14,257 nucleotides of DNA from Flavobacteriales bacterium (GTDB lineage Bacteria; Bacteroidota; Bacteroidia; Flavobacteriales; Crocinitomicaceae): the NCBI GenBank assembly GCA_947375085.1, contig CANCEQ010000064.1, forward strand, positions 1 through 14,257, in the 5' to 3' direction. Below the pieces are notes generated by a model. It was not told where the DNA came from. It ran no database searches and saw only the letters and a program-made list of their open reading frames with translations. Within the stretch, counting starts at the first letter, position 1. Each line of letters starts with the position of its first letter. The translations under genes and the position numbers were made by a program. This document shows, in pieces, positions 1 through 7,700 of the stretch.

Positions 1-58
1 TATTTTAAAAGTATTTCTCAGAAATAATATCTTTTTTCCTTAAAACATTCATAAATTC

Positions 59-89
59 TTGCAACAATACCACAAAAAAGGTATTTTTG
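59..89 (+). promoter_or_regulatory. Promoter of the suf operon (Bacteroidota type)
   Basis: TTG at 59-61 and TATTTTTG at 82-89 are separated by 20 nt. This fits the known Bacteroidota sigma factor pattern TTG, about 19 nt, TAnnTTTG. Transcription would start roughly at 93-97 and leave a leader of about 60 nt before the ATG at 156. An inverted repeat (66-85) lies across the spacer and the front of the -7 element, which suggests repressor control. The promoter match is direct; start site and regulation are inferred. Confidence 0.7.
66..85. promoter_or_regulatory. Operator-like inverted repeat in the suf promoter
   Basis: AATACC (66-71) and GGTATT (80-85) are perfect 6-bp inverted arms around an 8-nt A-rich centre. 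The right arm overlaps the TATTTTTG -7 element. A dimeric repressor bound here would block the polymerase. Suf operons in other bacteria are often controlled by Rrf2-family or Fur-type iron/redox regulators, but the site does not match a specific consensus I can name and could be chance in AT-rich DNA. Confidence 0.35.
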
Positions 90-155
90 CGTTAAAATTA
101 TCTTCTATTTAAAATTAATCTAAATAAAGATAGTTGCAATTAAAATGAATTAATT

Positions 156-479
156 ATGATTACAGTTACAGATTCAGCTAAGGAACAAGCACTTAAACTC
201 ATGGAAGAGGATGGGAAACCGAATCTATTTATTCGTGTTGGTGTTGAAGGCGGTGGATGTTCAGGATTAATGTATCAATTAAAATTCGACAACGAAGAAA
301 AAGAAGGCGATAAAAGCTTCGAAGACAATGGAATCAAAGTTGTTGTAGACAAAAAAAGTTTTTTATACCTAATAGGAACTTCTTTGGATTTTTCAGGTGG
401 CTTGAACGGTAAAGGATTTGTATTTAACAATCCGAATGCTGGTAGAACATGTGGTTGTGGTGAATCTTTCTCTATTTAA
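156..479 (+). CDS. sufA: A-type iron-sulfur carrier (IscA/SufA/ErpA family)
   Basis: This 107-residue cytoplasmic protein is a HesB-like A-type carrier, thought to receive Fe-S clusters from the SufBCD scaffold and pass them to apo-enzymes. All three cluster or iron ligands of the family are present: Cys35 in the GGGCSG segment, and Cys99 and Cys101 in the C-terminal TCGCGESF motif. Length is normal for the family, and the ATG at 156 begins right at the conserved first strand. It is the first gene after the suf promoter and ends 14 nt before sufB, so the two are very likely cotranscribed. The position in front of sufB is usual in Flavobacteriales. SufA, IscA and ErpA cannot be told apart from sequence alone; the symbol rests on context. 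Confidence 0.93.
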   Translation: MITVTDSAKEQALKLMEEDGKPNLFIRVGVEGGGCSGLMYQLKFDNEEKEGDKSFEDNGIKVVVDKKSFLYLIGTSLDFSGGLNGKGFVFNNPNAGRTCGCGESFSI

Positions 480-493
480 TTGAGAAAAAATAA

Positions 494-1972
494 ATGGATA
501 ATTCCGATATAAAAAAATCAAAAATGGGTTATACTGAAAATGAATTAGCGAAAGATTTAGAAAACCAAGAATACAAATATGGTTTTGTAACGAATCTTGA
601 ATCTGAACAAGTTCCAAAAGGACTTTCAGAAGAAACGATAAGAATCATTTCTGCTAAAAAAGAAGAACCTCAATGGCTATTAGACTACCGTTTAAAAGCT
701 TATAAAATTTGGTTAGAAATGAAAGAACCTGAATGGGCTCATGTTCAATATGAAAAACCTGATTTTCAAGATATTATATATTACTCAGCCGTAAAACAAA
801 AAAAATACGAGAGTTGGGATGATGTAGAGCCAGAAATGAAGGCGACAATGGAAAAATTAGGGATTTCAATGGACGAACAAAAAGTTCTAACAGGAACGAA
901 TGTTGCCGTTGATTTCGTAATGGACTCTGTTTCAGTCGCTACTTCTTTCAAAAGTAAATTATCTGAATTAGGAATTATTTTTTGCTCTTTCTCAGAAGCA
1001 GTAAAAGAACACCCTGAATTAGTTCAAAAATACATGGGGACAGTAGTTCCAACAACGGATAATTTCTATGCTGCTTTAAATTCAGCAGTTTTTACGGATG
1101 GGTCTTTCTGTTACATTCCAAAAGGAGTTAGATGTCCGATGGAATTATCTACTTATTTCAGAATCAACGAACAAGGAACTGGACAATTCGAAAGAACATT
1201 AGTTGTAGCTGATAAAGGTTCTTATGTTTCATATTTAGAAGGTTGTACAGCTCCAATGAGAGATGAAAATCAATTGCATGCAGCTGTTGTAGAATTAATC
1301 GCTTTAGATGACGCCGAAATAAAATATTCTACAGTTCAAAACTGGTACCCTGGAGATAAAGATGGTAAAGGAGGAATCTTTAACTTTGTTACAAAAAGAG
1401 GTATTTGTGAACGAAATGCAAAAATTTCATGGACGCAAGTAGAAACGGGTTCAGCAGTTACATGGAAATACCCATCTTGTATCTTAAAAGGGGATAATTC
1501 AGTTGGTGAATTTTATTCAGTAGCTGTAACAAACAATCATCAACAAGCTGATACAGGAACAAAAATGATTCACTTGGGTAAAAACACAAAAAGTACAATC
1601 ATTTCAAAAGGAGTTTCGGCAGGAAAATCAAATAATTCATATAGAGGATTGGTTCAAATTCATAAAAATGCGACCAACGCAAGAAATTTCTCGCAATGTG
1701 ATTCATTATTGATGACAGATGAATGTGGAGCACATACATTCCCATACATAGAATGTAAAAACAGTACAGCAAAAATTGAACACGAAGCAACTACTTCTAA
1801 AATTGGCGAAGATCAAATATTTTATTGTCAACAAAGAGGTATTAGCAGCGAAAAAGCAATTAGTTTGATTGTAAACGGATATTGCAAAGAGGTATTAAAT
1901 CAATTACCTATGGAATTTGCAGTAGAAGCTCAAAAATTGTTAGCGATATCGTTAGAGGGAAGTGTAGGGTAA
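494..1972 (+). CDS. sufB: Fe-S cluster assembly scaffold SufB
   Basis: SufB is the scaffold subunit of the SufBC2D complex, on which sulfur and iron are built into a nascent cluster in the cytoplasm. The 492 residues show the typical SufB N-terminal region (YGFVTNLES, then [14 protein letters not shown]) and the beta-helical core. The C-terminal part contains [22 protein letters not shown] and [17 protein letters not shown]. By alignment from memory with E. coli SufB, Cys402 corresponds to the essential Cys405, and Glu429-His430-Glu431 to its 432-434 acidic/His cluster, so the protein should be active. The start is uncertain: the ATG at 524 gives MGYTENEL, which looks more like the usual family N-terminus, while the ATG at 494 adds 10 residues and lies 14 nt after sufA. 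Neither has a Shine-Dalgarno sequence. Confidence 0.97.
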   Translation: MDNSDIKKSKMGYTENELAKDLENQEYKYGFVTNLESEQVPKGLSEETIRIISAKKEEPQWLLDYRLKAYKIWLEMKEPEWAHVQYEKPDFQDIIYYSAVKQKKYESWDDVEPEMKATMEKLGISMDEQKVLTGTNVAVDFVMDSVSVATSFKSKLSELGIIFCSFSEAVKEHPELVQKYMGTVVPTTDNFYAALNSAVFTDGSFCYIPKGVRCPMELSTYFRINEQGTGQFERTLVVADKGSYVSYLEGCTAPMRDENQLHAAVVELIALDDAEIKYSTVQNWYPGDKDGKGGIFNFVTKRGICERNAKISWTQVETGSAVTWKYPSCILKGDNSVGEFYSVAVTNNHQQADTGTKMIHLGKNTKSTIISKGVSAGKSNNSYRGLVQIHKNATNARNFSQCDSLLMTDECGAHTFPYIECKNSTAKIEHEATTSKIGEDQIFYCQQRGISSEKAISLIVNGYCKEVLNQLPMEFAVEAQKLLAISLEGSVG

Positions 1973-1981
1973 CTTCGATAC

Positions 1982-2004
1982 GAAATTTAAGAAAAATAAA
2001 TTTC
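1982..2004 (+). repeat. Small AT-only hairpin after sufB
   Basis: GAAATTTA (1982-1989) and TAAATTTC (1997-2004) are perfect 8-bp arms around a 7-nt A-rich loop, 10 nt after the sufB stop. With one G-C pair in the stem and no following T run, it is too weak for an efficient terminator. It may mark an mRNA 3' end or processing site, or be chance. Confidence 0.3.
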
Positions 2005-2044
2005 ACTCAGTCACCAAACAAAATAAATGAAATAAAAAATAGAC

Positions 2045-2086
2045 GTTGAATGATGGATTTAATCAAACATTCAACATCTAAAATTA
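2045..2086. repeat. Palindromic dispersed repeat, copy 1 (sufB-sufC spacer)
   Basis: GTTGAATG (2045-2052) and CATTCAAC (2068-2075) form a perfect 8-bp stem with a 15-nt loop inside the 127-nt sufB-sufC gap. The element aligns with the hairpin downstream of the large secreted protein gene. Positions 2045-2063 match 8741-8759 at 15 of 19 bases. Positions 2069-2086 match 8760-8776 with one substitution and one extra base. The two copies differ by a CAAAC insertion near the centre. In this location it does not end transcription units in any obvious way. Confidence 0.6.
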
Positions 2087-2099
2087 AACATTATAGAAA

Positions 2100-2852
2100 A
2101 TGATTACAATAAAAAATTTGCATGCGTCAATCGACGGAAAAGAAATATTAAAAGGATTAAATCTTGAAGTTAAAGCTGGAGAAGTTCATGCTATTATGGG
2201 ACCAAATGGTGCAGGAAAAAGTACGTTAGCTTCTATTTTAGCTGGACGTGAAGAATACGAAGTAACGGAAGGTTCTGTTGATTTTGACGGAAAAGATTTA
2301 TTGGATTTAGCTACAGAAGACAGAGCAAGAGAAGGTTTATTTCTAGCCTTTCAATACCCTGTTGAGATTCCTGGTGTATCTAACATCAATTTCTTAAGAG
2401 CAGCTTTAAATGAGATTCGTGATTACAAAGGTGAAGAACAAATTTCAGCTAAAGATTTCATGACAATGGTTCGTGAAAAATCGGCAATTGTTGAATTAGA
2501 TGCAAAATTAGCTTCTCGTTCAGTAAATGAAGGATTTTCTGGAGGTGAAAAGAAAAGAAATGAAATATTCCAAATGGCTATGTTGAATCCTAAATTAGCG
2601 ATTTTAGATGAAACAGATTCAGGTTTGGATATAGATGCGCTTCGTATTGTTGCAAATGGTGTTAACAAGCTTAAAACGAAAGAAAATGCTACTATCGTTA
2701 TTACTCACTACCAAAGACTATTAGATTATATCGTTCCTGATTTCGTTCATGTATTATACAATGGCCAAATTGTTAAAACTGGAACAAAAGAACTTGCTCT
2801 AGAATTAGAAGAAAGAGGATACGACTGGATCAAAGAAGAATTTTCAAAATAG
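2100..2852 (+). CDS. sufC: Fe-S assembly ATPase SufC
   Basis: SufC is the ABC-type ATPase of the SufBC2D complex; its ATP cycle drives a shape change that opens the SufB-SufD interface for cluster assembly. The 250-residue protein is a single nucleotide-binding domain with no membrane part, as expected. Visible motifs are Walker A GPNGAGKST (34-42), Q-loop Gln85 in LAFQYP, signature FSGGEKKR (146-153), Walker B LAILDE (166-171) followed by the SufC-typical TDSGLDIDAL, and switch His203 in VITHY. The FSGGEKKRNEI sequence and the D-loop identify SufC rather than a transporter ATPase. It follows sufB after a 127-nt repeat-bearing gap with no recognisable promoter, and sufD starts 51 nt downstream, so one long transcript is likely. 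Confidence 0.98.
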   Translation: MITIKNLHASIDGKEILKGLNLEVKAGEVHAIMGPNGAGKSTLASILAGREEYEVTEGSVDFDGKDLLDLATEDRAREGLFLAFQYPVEIPGVSNINFLRAALNEIRDYKGEEQISAKDFMTMVREKSAIVELDAKLASRSVNEGFSGGEKKRNEIFQMAMLNPKLAILDETDSGLDIDALRIVANGVNKLKTKENATIVITHYQRLLDYIVPDFVHVLYNGQIVKTGTKELALELEERGYDWIKEEFSK

Positions 2853-2856
2853 ATTC

Positions 2857-2886
2857 AAGACTTTAAGACGAAAGATTTAAAGACTT
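2857..2886. repeat. Low-complexity repeat in the sufC-sufD spacer
   Basis: The 51-nt gap contains AAGACTT at 2857-2863 and again at 2880-2886, with the variants AAGACGA and AAGATTT between them, giving an irregular direct repeat of about 8-12 nt units. The sequence is purine-rich on the + strand with very few C bases. No hairpin or promoter is evident. Confidence 0.45.
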
Positions 2887-2903
2887 AATTAAAGAAAAAG
2901 ATT

Positions 2904-4157
2904 ATGAGTGAACTATTAAATTCAACTGAGATAAATATTATACATTCAAATGGTTTTGAAGGTGTTTTAAATGAAAATTTAAAATCAAATGCTGCTGCTG
3001 TTTTGGAAACAATCCAATTTCCAACAACTAGAACAGAAGCTTGGAAATATACACGTTTAGGAAAAATCAGTAATAAAAAATTCAACGTTCAAAAAGGAAC
3101 AGTTACTGATATTTCAAAATACGAAATTTCAAAAGAAGCAACTACAATTGTTTTTGTGAATGGTTTTATAGACACAACTTTATCGTCTAAAGAAATTCCT
3201 ACAGGAGTTGAATTTAAATCAATCATAAACTCTTCAATCGATTTTGGAAAGAACGTAAAATTAGATAATGAAATATTCAATTCATTAAATACGCGTTTTG
3301 CTACAGATGGGATTTATATTCATATCAAATCTAAAACTGTTTTAGAAAAGCCTTTACAAGTAATTCATATATTAACTGGTGAACATACAGTTGCTAACTT
3401 AAGAAATGTAATTATTTGTGAGAAAAATGCACAAGCAGAGATAATTCAAGGATTCTTTACTGAAAATGCAACAGAGTCATTAACAAATGTTGTAACAGAA
3501 ATCTTTGTAGAAGAAAATGCGCATTTGACATTGAACAAAATTCAATACGAAGATGAATCGTGCTATCAAATTGCAACAGAACAAGTTGATCAACATAAAA
3601 ATTCAACATTTACAATTAATACAATTACTTTAAACGGTGCTTTAGTTCGAAATAACTTAAACATTGAAGTGAATGGTGAAAATTGTACAACGAACTTAAA
3701 CGGCGCCTATCTTTTAAAAGGGAACCAACACGTTGATAATCACACATTAGTTGACCATAGAGTTGCACATTGTGAATCGCATGAACTATACAAAGGAGTT
3801 GTAAATGATAAAGCTACAGCTGTATTCAATGGAAAAGTATATGTAAGAAAAGATGCACAAAAAATAAATGCGTTTCAATCAAATGCAAATGTACTTTTAA
3901 GCGATGATTCAAGCGTAAATTCTAAACCAGAATTAGAAATCTATGCTGATGATGTAAAATGCTCTCACGGATCAACAACAGGTCAATTAGACGAAGAAGC
4001 TGTGTTCTATTTAAGAGCAAGAGGATTATCTGAAAAAACAGCTAGAAAATTAATGATTTCAGCTTTTATCAACGATGTAATAGAAAAAATTGATAATAAA
4101 GAAGTTAATTCTTACGTTATTGAATTGCTTCAAGAAAGATTTGATTGGGAAAAATAG
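2904..4157 (+). CDS. sufD: Fe-S assembly scaffold subunit SufD
   Basis: SufD is the SufB paralogue that completes the SufBC2D scaffold and is linked to iron entry into the nascent cluster. The 417-residue length is normal (E. coli SufD has 423). The N-terminal helical part contains TTRTEAWKYTRLGKI (about 41-55), a hallmark of the family, and the beta-helix core runs to about residue 350. The segment IYADDVKCSHGSTTGQLDEEAVFYLRARG carries Cys353 and His355, matching the Cys358/His360 pair implicated in E. coli SufD function. In most flavobacterial clusters sufS follows; here the next 90 nt are repetitive DNA and the next gene is unrelated. The reading frame stays open for 25 codons after the TAG stop, but these encode only repeat-derived low-complexity sequence, so the annotated stop is kept. 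Confidence 0.97.
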   Translation: MSELLNSTEINIIHSNGFEGVLNENLKSNAAAVLETIQFPTTRTEAWKYTRLGKISNKKFNVQKGTVTDISKYEISKEATTIVFVNGFIDTTLSSKEIPTGVEFKSIINSSIDFGKNVKLDNEIFNSLNTRFATDGIYIHIKSKTVLEKPLQVIHILTGEHTVANLRNVIICEKNAQAEIIQGFFTENATESLTNVVTEIFVEENAHLTLNKIQYEDESCYQIATEQVDQHKNSTFTINTITLNGALVRNNLNIEVNGENCTTNLNGAYLLKGNQHVDNHTLVDHRVAHCESHELYKGVVNDKATAVFNGKVYVRKDAQKINAFQSNANVLLSDDSSVNSKPELEIYADDVKCSHGSTTGQLDEEAVFYLRARGLSEKTARKLMISAFINDVIEKIDNKEVNSYVIELLQERFDWEK

Positions 4158-4247
4158 TTTAAGGTTGAGGTTGAGTTTAAGATGAAGGCTAAACGAAGAC
4201 TGAGTTTATCGAAGTTGAGGTTAAGTTTGAGTTAGAATTAAATATAA
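4158..4247. repeat. Imperfect direct repeat between sufD and the 143-residue gene
   Basis: The whole 90-nt spacer is made of GTTGAG/GTTTAAG-like words. A 19-nt unit at 4163-4181 recurs at 4213-4231 with 16 of 19 identities, a 50-nt spacing. GAGTTTA also occurs at 4173-4179 and 4202-4208. The + strand has only about four C bases in 90, a strong strand bias. No promoter or terminator is recognised here. Confidence 0.6.
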
Positions 4248-4679
4248 ATGGAAAAACAGCATCTATTAAATTGGTTGAAGATTGCTTTTCAGCAACCTAT
4301 TGATAATGATGTAGAATCTTTTTACTTTGACAAAAAGACCAATTGTTTTTTTTCGATAACTCTTTTAGAAAAATTATTGGTAGATAAAAATTTTAAGATT
4401 CAATACCAACTTTCCCCCTATTTTTCTGATGAAGAATTAAAATGCATTCAAAAATGGATAAAAAGAATTGATCGAAAAAACAATTCTATACTAAAACTTC
4501 CAACTTACGGAATAATTACTGAAGAAGAATTAAATGAATTGATAAATCAGTTCTTATTCAAAAATGCTATTCGTTTTTCAAATGCTTCGATTTTCAGTAT
4601 CCTTCAAAAAGAGGTAATTCCACGAAATGATACAAAAAAGGAAATAAAGTCCTCAAAATCTTGGTGGAAATTCTGGTAA
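4248..4679 (+). CDS. Unrecognised 143-residue protein with WWKFW tail
   Basis: I do not recognise this protein. It has no signal peptide and no long membrane segment. An N-terminal helix (about 3-16) leads into VESFYFDKKTNCFFSI (about 22-37), a pattern faintly like small UPF0158-type proteins, which I would not rely on. A middle part rich in charged helices follows (SDEELKCIQKWIKRIDRK and TEEELNELINQFLFK). The last 20 residues are a lysine-rich linker ending in KSWWKFW, an aromatic, basic tail that could bind a membrane surface or a partner. It lies 90 nt after sufD and 43 nt before the large secreted protein on the same strand, in the place where sufS or sufE might be expected, but it has no cysteine desulfurase or SufE features. 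Coding is supported by length, codon use like its neighbours and a tidy fit between them. Confidence 0.75.
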   Translation: MEKQHLLNWLKIAFQQPIDNDVESFYFDKKTNCFFSITLLEKLLVDKNFKIQYQLSPYFSDEELKCIQKWIKRIDRKNNSILKLPTYGIITEEELNELINQFLFKNAIRFSNASIFSILQKEVIPRNDTKKEIKSSKSWWKFW

Positions 4680-4697
4680 ACTTGTAGATTAATTTCC

Positions 4698-4705
4698 TAA
4701 ATTTG
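4698..4705 (+). promoter_or_regulatory. Possible -7 element before the large secreted protein
   Basis: TAAATTTG matches the Bacteroidota TAnnTTTG -7 element and sits 17 nt before the ATG at 4723, which would give a leader of about 10 nt. The nearest upstream TTG (4682-4684) is only 13 nt away, shorter than the usual 17-23, so the -33 element is weak or absent. Independent transcription from the suf cluster is plausible but not shown. Confidence 0.4.
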
Positions 4706-4722
4706 CATTTCAATTTTTTTAG

Positions 4723-7700
4723 ATGAAAATTAAACTATTAACTATTTTTTTAGGCCTTAGCTCTATTCTATTTGCTCAACCTTATGCTGGAGATGAAAAG
4801 GCTGGTAAAAAACCTCAAATCAGTATAGATAAAGCAGCTTCTTGTATTGCTCCTTCTACTACTACCTATTTAGAACTAAATAACGTAAGTTGTTTAGTTC
4901 ATACTGCCGGAAATTTATGGCAAGTACCAAATCAAAATTACTCGCATTATGAAGTCCCTAAAAAATCTGGGATAATGGCTCTATTTACAGCTGCACTTTG
5001 GTTAGGTGGAACAGATGTAAATGGTCAATTAAAATTAGCAGCTCTAAGATATCGAAAAGGTCAAGATTATTGGACAGGGCCTCTATCAAAAAACACAGCT
5101 ACAACAAATTATGATATTTGTAAAAAATATGACAAACATTTTACATCTACTAAAGATGAGATAAATGAATTCAAAGCTTGGTACGATGCAGGAATAGACG
5201 ACAAAAAAAATGGAACAAACATACAAAATGAATCTTATCCCAACTTTAAGATACCCGACATCGTTAAAAATTGGCCGGCTCATGGAGATATATCGGTAGG
5301 TCAAGATTATTACCTAGCTCCGTTTTATGATAGAAACAAAAATGGTGACTATGAATGGGAAGAAGGAGATTACCCATGGTATGATTTAGATAAAACAAAA
5401 GATTGTAAATCAGATAGACGAGTTTCACTTTATGGCGATTTAAATAACTGGTGGGTAATGAATGATAAAGGAAATATTCATACCGAAACAAATTCTGATC
5501 CGATTGGGATGGAAATTCGTGCCCAAGCTTTTTCATTTTCCTCGAATGATGAAATAAATAATATGACATTCTATAATTATGAATTAATCAACAGAGGAAC
5601 ACAAACATTATACAATACTTACTTTGGTTTTTTTACTGACGGTGCATTAGGTAATCCAAATGACGATTATGTTGGTTGTGACGTAAATAGAGGTTTAGGA
5701 TATTATTACAATGGAAATAATGTCGATTTAGATGTAAATGGTTTTAAAGGGTATGGAGCTAGTCCACCTGCAGTTGGTGTCGACTTTTTTGAAGGACCTT
5801 TTCAAGACAATGACGGAAAAGATAATGCTTTTGGCATAGGTAATAATGAAGCTATAAACGGTATAGGATATGGTGATGGTGTTGTAGATAACGAACGATT
5901 TGGTATGAGACGTTTTTTATACTATAGTAATACAACAAATGGTGCGAATCCTAACCAAACAGACCCAATTAAATCAACTGATTATTACAATTATCTTCAA
6001 GGAAAATGGAAAGATGGCTCACACTTTGTTTACGGTGGGAATGGGCATTTTTCTGATCCACATGCAAATCCAACTATGCCTTGTGATTTCATGTTCCCTG
6101 GAGATACAGATCCACTAGGATGGGGAACAAATGGTTCTCCTCAATTACCATGGACGGAACAATCTGCCGGAAATGTTCCAAATGATAAAAGATTTGTTCA
6201 GTCTGCTGGTCCATTCATTCTTACTCCTGGATCTGTTAATAACATTACAGTTGGAGTTTGTTGGGCACGAAGTACGGAAGTAGATCCATTTGCATCTGTA
6301 TTGATATTGAAAAGAGCTGATGATAAAGCTCAAGTTCTTTTTGAAAATTGTTTTAGAGTAATAGATGGACCACATGCTCCAGATTTAACAATTCAAGAAC
6401 TAAATAATGAATTGATATTAATGATTTCAAATCCATCAAATTCAAATAATTTCAATGAAAAATACAGTGAGGTAGATCCATTTATCCAAACTGCAACGCC
6501 AAATGCTGATAAAAAATATAGTTTTCAAGGTTATAAAATATATCAACTTAAAAAAGAAGATGTTTCGGTTTCAGATTTAGAAAATCCTTCCAAGGCTAGA
6601 TTAGTAGCCCAATGTGATATTAAAGATAATTTCAGTCGTATAATTAATTTTGAATATGATGAAAATTTACAAGCTTCAATCCCAGTTGAAAAAGTAAATG
6701 GAGCTAATCAAGGAATAAAACATACTTTTAGAGTTACTGAGGACCTTTTTTCATTAGGATCAAAAACATTAGTAAATTTTAAACAATACTATTTTATGGC
6801 AGTTGCCTATGCAACAAACAATTACAAAACATACAACCCAAATGATCCACTTCAACTTGATGGGCAAAAAAAGGTTTTCCTTTTAAGCAGAAAAGCAACA
6901 ATAGGTTCTGTTAAATCTATCACTGCTATTCCTCATAATCCAATGCCCGAGGCGAATGGTACAGATCAACTAATGGATTATGGAACCAGCCCAAAAATTA
7001 CACGATTAGATGGTTATGGAAATGGTTCAAGAAATTTAGAATTAACTCAAGAATCAGAAGATGAAATCGTAGCTTCTGGATTTCTACAAAACCCTGTTTA
7101 TTCAAATGGAAATGGCCCTATTAATATTAAAGTTGTTGATCCACTAAACCTGGCTGACGGTTATTTTGAATGTGTATTTAATAATTTTAAACCATCAAAT
7201 TCAAATGCTTCTGATACTGCTAGTTGGACAATCAATAGATATAATTCTGATGGTGGTGAATTATTAGATTCAAAGACTTCTCAAATTAACATTTCAAAGG
7301 ACAATGAACAAATAATCCCTCAATGGGGTATTTCTGTTCAAATCAATCAAATTAAATACAAAATAAAATTACCAAATAAATTTACAGAACCTATTACATC
7401 ATCAATTTCCTTCTCTGATTCTTCAAAACGTTGGTTATCATTTATTGCCGACCAAGATTCCTATAGTCCATATAATTGGATTAGATTAGGTAATTCAGCT
7501 GACACTTCAGTTTTAGGGATTCCATCTTATTCCGCTCCAGCATGTTATAAAGATGAGATTGGGATTGATTCAAATAAATTGTACTCTAAAATATTAGATG
7601 GTGGTATTGCTCCTCAACGAATTGTAGGATATCAATGTGATTTTATGCCTCTAGCTTATTATGATTATTCTACATCTAATCCTCCTAATAAATCAAATGC

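Noticed and set aside
4182..4235. A 17-codon reading frame, ATG to TAG, in the sufD downstream repeat (basic, Ser/Leu-rich).
   Set aside because: It is made wholly of the repeat words, is in frame with sufD read-through, and has no promoter or start context. Most likely a by-product of the C-poor repeat.
5264..5569. A 101-codon open frame on the - strand inside the large secreted protein gene.
   Set aside because: It lies wholly opposite a well-supported CDS, has a composition typical of antisense translation (Tyr/His/Leu/Phe-rich) and no recognisable motif or promoter.
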